Of a stretch of DNA of 64,000 bases, positions 1 through 6,975 are shown piece after piece. The notes under the pieces were generated by a model. It was not told the DNA's origin. It searched no databases and was given only the letters and a program-made list of their open reading frames with translations. How positions within the stretch are numbered: position 1 is the stretch's first letter; each line of letters opens with the position of its first letter. The position numbers were made by a program, and so were the translations under genes. This DNA is from Micromonospora profundi (GTDB lineage Bacteria; Actinomycetota; Actinomycetes; Mycobacteriales; Micromonosporaceae): assembly GCF_011927785.1 (NCBI RefSeq), contig NZ_JAATJK010000001.1, positions 1,116,001-1,180,000 on the forward strand, read 5' to 3'.

Positions 1-176
1 GCAATCCGGAACCCCCGATCGGATTCGGGCTGGCCCGCACCGGAAGCGTCGACGACGTACGCAGCGTGCTGGAGGCCGACCCGGCCGTGCAGGCCGGCCT
101 CTACCGGATCGACGTGCTGACCTTCCTGTGCCCGGCCGGCTCGCTTGAGTTTCCGCTGGTCAAGACCGAGAGCTGA
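1..176 (+). CDS. YCII-domain protein, C-terminal fragment
   Basis: The 3' end of a gene cut by the window edge; the frame begins at base 3 and stops with TGA at 174-176, giving 57 visible residues. The segment reads FGLARTGSVDDVRSVLEADP, then AGLYRIDVLTF, and ends VKTES. The pattern of an Asp/Glu-rich helix (EADPAVQAGLY) followed by a strand is typical of the tail of YCII-related (YciI-like) proteins, small ferredoxin-fold proteins of mostly unknown function. Only the C-terminal half is visible, so the active-site His-Asp pair of the family cannot be checked. Confidence 0.6.
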   Translation, partial: NPEPPIGFGLARTGSVDDVRSVLEADPAVQAGLYRIDVLTFLCPAGSLEFPLVKTES

Positions 177-489
177 CCGGCCGGTCCGGCGGCGGGTGTC
201 GGGCGGACGACCGCGGGTGTGGTCCACCGGTGCTACGGTCGCGCCCACGGGGGGTCTGGTCCGGGCGTGCACTGGAGCCGTGGTCCGGGCGCTGGCGCGG
301 GAGCACCCCCGAGTGGACACGCCGATGGAGGCGTACCATTCCGGGCGCGCGGTCGCCGATGCCCGTCGCCACAACGTTCCCGGTGCGGTTCCGCCCGCCG
401 GCCCGACGCGCACCGCGCGTCGTTGGACAAAAGTTCCGCTGCCTGCAAGGGGTCGGCCCCGAGTCCGACCCGAAGGAGAGACTAGCCTG
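177..489. other. Intergenic region upstream of pyk
   Basis: 313 bases between the YCII gene and pyk. An open frame continues upstream of the pyk start, but its translation is Arg/Pro/Gly-rich and unlike any protein, so I treat it as non-coding leader and promoter. The only confident element is the Shine-Dalgarno GAAGGAGA at about 473-480, 10 nt before the pyk ATG. No clear terminator hairpin or promoter was recognised. Confidence 0.5.
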
Positions 490-1938
490 ATGGGCGTGAC
501 ACGCCGCGCGAAGATCGTCTGCACTCTTGGTCCCGCCACCTCGTCCCCGGAGCGCATCCGGGGTCTCGTCGAGGCCGGCATGAACGTGGCGAGGCTCAAC
601 TTCAGCCACGGCAGCCACGCCGACCACGAGGCGGTCTATCGACTGGTCCGGGAGGCGTCCGAGGCGGCCGGCAAGCCGGTGGCCGTCCTCGCCGACCTGC
701 AAGGCCCCAAGATCCGCCTCGGCCGGTTCGCCGACGGCCCGCACGAGTGGCGCACCGGCGACTCCGTCGTGATCACCGGCGACGACATCGTCGGCAGCAA
801 GGAGCGGGTTTCCTGCACGTACCGGAAGCTGCCGCAGGAGGTGCGTGCCGGCGACCGCCTGCTGATCGACGACGGCCGTGTGGCTGTCGAGGTCACCGAC
901 GTCACCGGCAACGACATCCGCTGCCTCGTCACCGAGGGTGGCCCGGTCTCCAACAACAAGGGCGTCTCGCTGCCCAACGTGGCGGTCAGCGTGCCAGCCA
1001 TGTCGGACAAGGACGCCGAGGACCTGCGCTTCTCCCTGGGGCTCGGCGTCGACCTGGTGGCGCTCTCCTTCGTCCGCTCGGCCGAGGACATCAAGCTCGT
1101 ACACGGCATCATGGCCGAGGAGGGCGTGTTCCGGCCCGTGCTGGCCAAGGTCGAGAAGCCGGAGGCCGTGGACAATCTCGAAGCCATCGTGCTGGCCTTC
1201 GACGGCGTCATGGTCGCCCGCGGTGACCTCGGCGTCGAGATGCCGCTGGACGAGGTGCCGCTGGTGCAGAAGCGCGCCGTGCAGCTGTGCCGGGAGAACG
1301 CCAAGCCGGTCATCGTGGCCACCCAGATGCTCGACTCCATGATCGAGAATTCCCGGCCCACCCGGGCGGAGGCCTCCGACGTGGCCAACGCCGTGCTCGA
1401 CGGCGCGGACGCGGTGATGCTCTCCGGCGAGACGAGCGTCGGCAAATATCCGGTGCTGACCGTCAGCACAATGGCCAAGATCGTGACGACCACCGAGTCC
1501 GGCTCGATCGGGGTGCCCCGGTTGCAGCACGACCCGCGTACCCACGGCGGCGCGCTCACAGTGGCCGCCTCGTCGATCGCCCGGGCCATCAACGCCAAGG
1601 CGCTCGTCGCCTTCTCGCAGACTGGCGACACCGTCCGTCGGCTCTCCCGGCTGCACTGCGACCTGCCGCTGCTTGCCTTCACCCCGGTCCCCGAGGTGCG
1701 CGACCAGCTCGCATTGAGCTGGGGCGTCGAGACCTTCCTGATGCCGTTCGTGCAGCACACCGACGACATGTTCCGTCAGGTCGACCAGGCGCTGCTCGGC
1801 CTCAACCGGGCCAACCCCGGCGACTACGTGGTGATCGTCGCGGGCAGCCCGCCCGGCACCCCCGGCTCGACAAACACGCTGCGCGTCCACCAGCTCGGCT
1901 CGCTTGTCGACGCCGCGTCGGCGCGGGCTTTGCAGTGA
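490..1938 (+). CDS. pyk: Pyruvate kinase
   Basis: Cytosolic glycolytic enzyme converting phosphoenolpyruvate and ADP to pyruvate and ATP. The 482-residue length is normal for a bacterial enzyme. The start is set by the GAAGGAGA Shine-Dalgarno and by alignment of the N-terminus (MGVTRRAKIVCTLGPAT). Visible signatures: ARLNFSHG (residues about 34-41, nucleotide/PEP site), the catalytic lysine K220 in VLAKVEKPEA, ARGDLGVE for metal binding, and the ATQMLDSMIENSRPTRAE / NAVLDGADAVMLSGET block. The C-terminal allosteric domain is complete (GSPPGTPGSTNTLRVHQLG). The stop overlaps the GTG of the following thioesterase by 4 nt, so the two are translationally coupled. Confidence 0.97.
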   Translation: MGVTRRAKIVCTLGPATSSPERIRGLVEAGMNVARLNFSHGSHADHEAVYRLVREASEAAGKPVAVLADLQGPKIRLGRFADGPHEWRTGDSVVITGDDIVGSKERVSCTYRKLPQEVRAGDRLLIDDGRVAVEVTDVTGNDIRCLVTEGGPVSNNKGVSLPNVAVSVPAMSDKDAEDLRFSLGLGVDLVALSFVRSAEDIKLVHGIMAEEGVFRPVLAKVEKPEAVDNLEAIVLAFDGVMVARGDLGVEMPLDEVPLVQKRAVQLCRENAKPVIVATQMLDSMIENSRPTRAEASDVANAVLDGADAVMLSGETSVGKYPVLTVSTMAKIVTTTESGSIGVPRLQHDPRTHGGALTVAASSIARAINAKALVAFSQTGDTVRRLSRLHCDLPLLAFTPVPEVRDQLALSWGVETFLMPFVQHTDDMFRQVDQALLGLNRANPGDYVVIVAGSPPGTPGSTNTLRVHQLGSLVDAASARALQ

Positions 1939-2819
1939 GCGACGGCCGCGCCGCGGTCGGCCAGGCCGCCGTGGACCAGCTGCTGGAGGTGCTGGACCTC
2001 GACCCGACCGGGGAGATGACCTTCCGGGGGATGAGCCCTCCGGTCGGCCCCCAACGGGTGTACGGCGGCCAGGTGGCCGGTCAGGCGCTTGTCGCCGCCG
2101 GCCGCACTGTCGACCCGGAGCGGTTCGTGCACTCGCTGCACGGCTACTTCGTCCGCCCCGGCGACCCCGCCGAGCCGATCGAATACCAGGTGGAGAACAT
2201 CCGCGACGGCCGGTCCTTCTCGGTCCGCCGCGCGGTAGCTCTCCAGCACGACAAGCCGATCTTCTTCATGTCGGCGTCCTTCCAGCGGGCCGAGGAAGGG
2301 CTGGACCACCAGGCCACCTCCCCGCTGGACGTGCCGGAGCCGCAGGACGTGCCGACGATGTCCGACCGGCTCGCCCGCTACCCGGAGCGTCTGGGCATCT
2401 GGGGTCAGATCCCGCGCCCGATCGATGTGCGGTACGTCGGCGAGCCCGGTTGGGTCCGTCCCGGCGACCGCCCGGCTGACCCGCACCAGCGGGTCTGGAT
2501 GCGCGTCGACGGCAAACTGCCGGACGACCCGCTGCTGCACGCCTGCCTGCTCACCTACGCCTCGGACCTCACCCTGCTGGACTCGGTGCTGTCCATGCAC
2601 GGCGAGGTGTGGGGGCCCGGCGGTGTGGTCGGCGCGAGCCTCGACCACGCGCTCTGGTTCCACAGGCCGTTCCGCGCCGACGAGTGGTTCCTCTACGACT
2701 GCTGGAGCCCGTCGGCGTCCGGCGCCCGCGGTCTGGCCACCGGCCGGATGTTCACCACCGACGGCAGGCAGATCGCCAGCGCCGTGCAGGAGGGTCTGCT
2801 GCGCCGCGTCGGCGCCTGA
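1935..2819 (+). CDS. tesB: Acyl-CoA thioesterase II
   Basis: Double hot-dog-fold thioesterase that hydrolyses acyl-CoA to free fatty acid and CoA. 294 residues, matching the TesB family. The start is the GTG of a GTGA overlap with the pyk stop. Conserved blocks seen: RVYGGQVAGQALVAAGRTV near residue 40, HSLHGYFVRPGDP, the RDGRSFSVRRAVALQ block of the first hot-dog, and in the second half SLDHALWFHRPFRADEWFLYD containing the catalytic Asp-His region. The pyk-tesB pairing recurs in actinobacteria; the coupling suggests co-expression rather than a shared pathway step. Confidence 0.93.
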   Translation: MSDGRAAVGQAAVDQLLEVLDLDPTGEMTFRGMSPPVGPQRVYGGQVAGQALVAAGRTVDPERFVHSLHGYFVRPGDPAEPIEYQVENIRDGRSFSVRRAVALQHDKPIFFMSASFQRAEEGLDHQATSPLDVPEPQDVPTMSDRLARYPERLGIWGQIPRPIDVRYVGEPGWVRPGDRPADPHQRVWMRVDGKLPDDPLLHACLLTYASDLTLLDSVLSMHGEVWGPGGVVGASLDHALWFHRPFRADEWFLYDCWSPSASGARGLATGRMFTTDGRQIASAVQEGLLRRVGA

Positions 2820-2827
2820 CGTTCGCG

Positions 2828-2881
2828 GTCATCCCCGCCAGGTACGCCCCTGCACGCAGGCGGCGTCATGGCGGGGACGAC
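2828..2881. terminator. Bidirectional terminator between tesB and YceI gene
   Basis: An inverted repeat with arms GTCATCCCCGCCA (2828-2840) and TGGCGGGGACGAC (2869-2881), one G.T mismatch, and a 28-nt loop. It lies just past the tesB stop and just past the stop of the convergent YceI gene, the expected place for a shared terminator. There is no U tract, as is common at this G+C. Confidence 0.5.
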
Positions 2882-2893
2882 CGCCGGGCGGAG

Positions 2894-3556
2894 TCACGTC
2901 TGGTGGATGGCCTCGCCGGCGATCTCGATCTGGACGGTCCGGCCGACCAGAACGCCGCCACTTTCCAGCGCGACATTCCAGAGCAGACCGTAGTCTTCCC
3001 TGTTGATTTCGGCGCTCGCGCTGAAGCCGAAGATGCTCTGCCCGTACGGGTCGCGGCGGGCGCCACCGAAATTCACCTGTAGGTCGACGGCTCGCGTGAT
3101 TCCCTTCACCGTCAATTCGCCGCTGAGCACGAATCGACCGGGGTCCGTCTGCGGTGGCGGATTGTGACCTCGTCCTCGCCCACCGAAACGGTGGTTTCGC
3201 AGACGCGCCCAGTAGAAAATGGGGTCCTCAGTGGACTTCCACTGGATACCCGTGCTTCGATATTCGAGCGTCGGATAGTGCTCGACGTCGAGAAAGTCGG
3301 CACTCTTGAGGTGGGTGTCCCGGTCCTCGCTGCCGGTGGTGATGCTCGCCGTCTGGATGGTGGCGGTCACGCCCGACAGCAGCGGATCCTCGGCCACGGA
3401 GATCTCGGCGGTCGCCTCGGAGAACTCGCCGCGCACGGGGCTGACCATCATGTGGCGGGCCAGAAAACCGATCCTTTTGTGCGCCTGATCGAGGCGATAG
3501 GTGCCGGCGACCGGGATGGTCATGCCATCCCAGGTGCGTGTGGCGACATCGGTCAT
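2894..3556 (-). CDS. YceI family protein
   Basis: 220 residues, lipocalin-like beta-barrel of the YceI family, whose members bind amphiphilic or polyisoprenoid ligands. The chosen start (MTDVATRTWDG) has a GGAAGG Shine-Dalgarno 9 nt upstream; the frame stays open further upstream but without a ribosome site. Family features: GTYRLDQAHKRIGFLARHMM near residues 18-40, VSPVRGEFSEATAEISV, TGSEDRDTHLKSADFLDVEHYPTLEYRST, and the C-terminal GELTVKGITRAVDLQV and EINREDYGLLWNVALESGG strands. No signal peptide is present, so it is probably cytoplasmic, unlike E. coli YceI. Convergent with tesB. Role in this organism unknown. Confidence 0.88.
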   Translation of the reverse strand: MTDVATRTWDGMTIPVAGTYRLDQAHKRIGFLARHMMVSPVRGEFSEATAEISVAEDPLLSGVTATIQTASITTGSEDRDTHLKSADFLDVEHYPTLEYRSTGIQWKSTEDPIFYWARLRNHRFGGRGRGHNPPPQTDPGRFVLSGELTVKGITRAVDLQVNFGGARRDPYGQSIFGFSASAEINREDYGLLWNVALESGGVLVGRTVQIEIAGEAIHQT

Positions 3557-3821
3557 TGGTGGTGCCTTCCCCCCGAGGCTGAAAGAACCCGGGTGTTTAT
3601 CAATGTGCTGCCCGAGCCCCCGTAAACGGTCAGACAGTCGTACCTCCACCCAGCATAGGGACGCGCCGAATCAGCTCCCCAGGCCCCCGAAGGCCGTCGA
3701 TCATGACGTATCTCACGAATTTGTCGCGGAATCCGGCGCGGCCCCGATATATGTCGATGCCTGACCGATCGGCCGAGGGTCGCCCGGCCGGGCGGACGAC
3801 CAGCGGGCTAACCTTGCCGGC
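3557..3821. promoter_or_regulatory. Divergent promoter region, YceI / Rrf2
   Basis: 265 bases between the divergently transcribed YceI and Rrf2 genes. On the plus strand TAACCT at 3809-3814 followed by exactly 7 nt and the ATG forms a leaderless -10 for the Rrf2 gene. On the minus strand the only assigned element is the YceI ribosome-binding site at about 3565-3570. No other structure was seen. Confidence 0.5.
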
Positions 3822-4286
3822 ATGCGTCTCTCCGCCCGGGTCGACTATGCCCTCCGCGCGGCCGCCGAGCTCGCCGCGACGGCCAGTGGCCCCGGGCGTG
3901 GCCGGCCGGTCACCGCCGACCAGATCGCCCGCGCCCAGGAGATTCCGCCGAAGTTCCTGGAGAGCATCCTGCTGCAGCTGCGCCGGGGCGGCATCGTGCA
4001 CGCCCAGCGTGGCCCCGAGGGCGGCTACTGGCTGGCCCGCCCCGCCGAGGAGATCTCCCTCGCAGAGGTGATCCGGGTGATCGACGGGCCGCTCGCGCAC
4101 GTCCGCGGGCAGCGCCCGGAACAACTCGGCTACCACGGTCCGGCCCGCGCCCTCCAGGAGGTCTGGATCGCGTTGCGGGCAAGCGAGCGGGAGATCCTGG
4201 AACTGGTGAGCGTCGCCGACGTGGCTGCCGGCACCCTGCCTCCCCGGGTCACCGAACTGGTTGCCGACCCCCGCGCCTGGATCTGA
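3822..4286 (+). CDS. Rrf2 family transcriptional regulator
   Basis: 154-residue winged-helix regulator. The N-terminus MRLSARVDYALRAAAELA and the helix-turn-helix VTADQIARAQEIPPKFLESILLQLRRGGIVHAQRGPEGGYWLARPAEEISLAEVIRVIDGPL are classic Rrf2/CymR features. It contains no cysteine, so it cannot carry the Fe-S cluster of IscR or NsrR and is more like the cysteine-metabolism CymR branch. It lies just upstream of a TauE/SafE sulfite-exporter-family gene in the same orientation, suggesting local control of sulfur-compound export. The start follows a -10-like TAACCT by 7 nt, so the mRNA is probably leaderless. Confidence 0.9.
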   Translation: MRLSARVDYALRAAAELAATASGPGRGRPVTADQIARAQEIPPKFLESILLQLRRGGIVHAQRGPEGGYWLARPAEEISLAEVIRVIDGPLAHVRGQRPEQLGYHGPARALQEVWIALRASEREILELVSVADVAAGTLPPRVTELVADPRAWI

Positions 4287-4419
4287 CCCCGCTCCGCCGG
4301 TCCGGCCCGCCGTGCCGCTCGGCGGCGTCCCATCCACCGATCAGGCACTTGACCCAGGCTTCCCCGTGCCGCATTGTCGACCAAGTTGATAGGAGATACC
4401 GAAAAGCTAGGGGGCGCTC

Positions 4420-5385
4420 GTGCGCAAGCTGCTGGTCCTCGCTCTGGTCGGACTTGCCGCGCAGCTCGTCGATGGTTCGCTCGGCATGGCGTACGGGCTG
4501 ACCTCGTCCACCCTGCTGCTGCTCGTCGGGGTTGCCCCCGCCGCCGCGTCCGCCTCGGTGCACCTGGCCGAGATCGGCACCACACTGGCCGCGGGCGTGG
4601 CGCACTGGCGGTTCGGCAACGTCGACTGGCGGGTGGTGACCCGCATCGCGCTTCCCGGCGCGATCGGCGCGTTCGCCGGTGCCACACTGCTCAGCTCGAT
4701 CTCGACCGAGTCGGCCGCGCCGTGGATGGCCGGCATCCTCTTCACGCTCGGCGCGTTCCTCCTGGTCCGCTTCGCCAGGCCCCTGCGTACCGACCGGGTC
4801 GGTGGGCGACTGCGCGGGCGCTTCCTCGGCCCCCTCGGCCTGGTCGCCGGCTTCGTCGACGCCACCGGCGGCGGAGGCTGGGGTCCGGTGGCCACCCCGG
4901 CGCTGCTGGTCTCCGGCCGCATGGAGCCGCGCAAGGTCATCGGCTCGGTGGACACCGCCGAGTTCGTGGTGGCGGGCGCGGCGAGCGTCGGCTTCCTGAT
5001 CGGGTTGGGCACCGAGGGGTTCCTGCTCCCCATCGTCGGCGCGTTGCTTGTCGGCGGCCTCATCGCCGCCCCGCTGGCTGCCTGGCTGGTGCGCATCGTC
5101 CCGGCGCAACTGCTCGGCGCGGCGGTCGGCGGCGTGATCGTCCTGACCAACGCCCGGACCCTGATCCGGGCCGCTGAGCTGGACGGCCCGGTCCCTCCCG
5201 TTCTCTACGTCCTCCTGGCGGCCGGCTGGGTGGCAGCGCTGGTCCTGGCCGTGCGGGCCCTGCGCCGCACCCGCCGAGACCAGGCCGCAGCCGCAGCCGC
5301 AGCCGCAGCCACTGTCGGGGTCTCCCCGGCCCCCGAGGTCGTTTCGGCCGGTCTCAGCAGCGCCGACACGCCAGCCGCCCACTGA
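4420..5385 (+). CDS. Sulfite exporter TauE/SafE family protein (TSUP)
   Basis: 321-residue integral membrane protein with about eight hydrophobic segments. Two inverted halves carry the TSUP pattern: AQLVDGSLGMAYGLTSSTLLL near the N-terminus and GLVAGFVDATGGGGWGPVATPALL in the second half. The family exports sulfite, sulfonates or related organosulfur anions; the actual substrate here is not known. The GTG start follows a purine-rich AGCTAGGGGG. Near the C-terminus a GCAGCC hexanucleotide tract (about 5283-5310) encodes ten consecutive alanines and is probably length-variable. It lies 133 bp after the Rrf2 regulator gene, which probably controls it. Confidence 0.88.
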   Translation: MRKLLVLALVGLAAQLVDGSLGMAYGLTSSTLLLLVGVAPAAASASVHLAEIGTTLAAGVAHWRFGNVDWRVVTRIALPGAIGAFAGATLLSSISTESAAPWMAGILFTLGAFLLVRFARPLRTDRVGGRLRGRFLGPLGLVAGFVDATGGGGWGPVATPALLVSGRMEPRKVIGSVDTAEFVVAGAASVGFLIGLGTEGFLLPIVGALLVGGLIAAPLAAWLVRIVPAQLLGAAVGGVIVLTNARTLIRAAELDGPVPPVLYVLLAAGWVAALVLAVRALRRTRRDQAAAAAAAAATVGVSPAPEVVSAGLSSADTPAAH

Positions 5386-5652
5386 CCTCCAGCGGGGCCG
5401 GCAGTCTGCGGACCCCGGTGGTGGGCCGCCCGTCCGCTGAGCGGCGGTAGGCGCGGTCCTACGGCACGCCACCGCGGCTCCGGCTGAGCCGGGCGCATGT
5501 CAGTCGGAATTGCCGCGCGAGCGCGATACCTGAGGGCGCCTCGGCTCCGGCTGAGCCCGGCGCATGTCAGTCGGGGATTGCCGCACGATCGGTGATACCT
5601 GTGAGTCATCTTGATGACTCACAGGTATCACCTACCTGACGGGCTCGGCCGG
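5386..5652. repeat. Intergenic repeat cluster: 67-bp tandem repeat ending in a 42-bp palindrome
   Basis: Two imperfect copies of a ~60-64 bp unit (5475-5534 and 5542-5605), each starting CGGCTCCGGCTGAGC, containing GGCGCATGTCAGTCGG and ending GATACCTG(TG)AG. The second copy runs into a palindrome at 5591-5632 with 20-bp perfect arms (GGTGATACCTGTGAGTCATC and its complement) and a 2-nt centre. The region separates the convergent TauE gene and decarboxylase remnant, so it may act as terminator, but its length and duplication suggest a REP-like mobile repeat. Confidence 0.75.
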
Positions 5653-6735
5653 TCAGGTGAGCAGGTCGTCGGCCGTCCCGGCCAGCAGCGCCCACGTCTC
5701 GTCGACGTGTCGTTCGACGGTCTGCGGCGAGCCGACCGCGAGCCGCAGGGTGTACCGGCCGTCCACCCGCGTGTGGGTCAGGTGCGCCCGTCCGGTGCCG
5801 TTCACCCGTGCCAGCAGGTCGGCGTTTGCGTCGTCGTCGGCGCGCAGCCGGAAGCAGACGAGCGAGAACGGGTGCGCCGCTGCCAACTCGAACCTGTCGT
5901 CGGAGCGGACCCGGTCGGCGAACCGGGCGGCCAGCGCCACCCCGGACCGGATGTGCGCGCGCAGCCCTTCGACGCCGTACCAGCGCAGCACGAACCACAG
6001 CTTCAACGCCCGGAAACGGCGGCCCAGCGGGACCTGCCAGTCCCGGTAGTCGATCACCGCACCGGAATCGGAGGCCGCGTTGCGCAGGAACTCCGGCAGT
6101 ACGGTCAGCGCCTCGATCAACTCAACCCGGTCGGCCACCCAGAACGCGTCGCAGTCGAAGCCGGTGAGCAGCCATTTGTGCGGGTCGAAGCAGTACGAGT
6201 CGGCGTACTCCAGTCCGGCGTGCGACAAGCGCAGCTCGGGGCAGACGGCGGCGGCCCCCGCGTAGGCGGCGTCCACGTGCAGCCAGATCCCGTACTCGGC
6301 GCAGATCGCCCCGATCTCGGGCAGCGGGTCGACGGCGGTGGTGGAGGTGGTGCCGATGGTGGCGACCACGATGGTGGGTACGTCCCCGGCGGCCAGGTCG
6401 GCCTGGATCGCGGCCCGCAGCGCGTCCGGTAGCAGTGCCTGCGTTGCCGGGTCCACAGCGATCGACCGGATCCCGTCGGTGCCCAGACCGGCGATGCGTG
6501 CGGCTTTCTCGATCGAGGAGTGCCCGTGCACTGACGTGTACGCGCGGTAGCGCCGGTCGACGCCGACGTCGCGCCACCGACCTCCGCTGGCCCGGTGCAG
6601 CGCTGCGAGGGTGGCGACAAGGGTCGCCGAGGAGGCCGAGTCCTGTATGACGCCGCCGCCGGTGCCGGTGCCGGTGCCGGTCGAGCGGAACCGCTGGGGG
6701 AGATCCAGCAGTTGGGCCAGCCAGTCCATCAGGCA
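5653..6735 (-). pseudogene. Aromatic-L-amino-acid/PLP decarboxylase, 5'-truncated
   Basis: From the residues MDWLAQLLDLPQRF (about 6729) to the end, the product matches group II PLP decarboxylases (DOPA/tryptophan decarboxylase family): VIQDSASSATLVATLAALHRA, HSSIEKAARIAGLG, WLHVDAAYAGAAAVCPE, the PLP-lysine motif CFDPHKWLL, and DYRDWQVPLGRRFRALKLWFVLRWYG. A full-length enzyme is about 470 residues; roughly 115-120 N-terminal residues that complete the dimer and substrate pocket are missing, and the sequence upstream of 6735 in all minus frames does not resemble them. The frame remains open to 6852 but with unrelated residues. A GGTGCC hexanucleotide expansion near 6657-6680 adds a TGTGTG run to the protein. 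Probably a non-functional remnant. Confidence 0.75.
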
Positions 6736-6807
6736 TCGGTTGCCGAGGGCAAGACCGTAGGTCGGAGCGGCCGGCACAGGTCGTGATGGCCATCGATATT
6801 GCGGACC

Positions 6808-6821
6808 GGAAAGCGCTTGCC
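6808..6821. promoter_or_regulatory. LacI-type operator candidate upstream of polysaccharide lyase
   Basis: GGAAAGCGCTTGCC is a near-perfect palindrome centred on AAGCGCTT with matching GG/CC ends. This form (an even palindrome with central CG) is typical of LacI-family operators controlling actinobacterial polysaccharide-degradation genes. It lies about 155 bp before the start of the secreted lyase gene. No LacI-family regulator gene is in the window. Confidence 0.5.
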
Positions 6822-6975
6822 CTACGATGCGCCTTGAGCCGGATCCGCGCATTCCCCAGGGCGTCCCACCCGATCAGATCGCCGTCCGTCGCCGTCGTGA
6901 CGGGTCGTCCACCGTGCTTCCCGGGCAGGGCCGGTGGACCTACAGCGGTCATCACCGGATCTCCGGAGGCAGTTC

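Noticed and set aside
145..489. N-terminal extension of pyruvate kinase upstream of 490
   Set aside because: The extension is Arg/Pro-rich without homology, and a strong Shine-Dalgarno directly precedes the ATG at 490.
160..1890. Long open frame antisense to pyk
   Set aside because: High-G+C shadow: His/Arg/Gly-rich translation with no family pattern, fully antisense to a complete pyruvate kinase.
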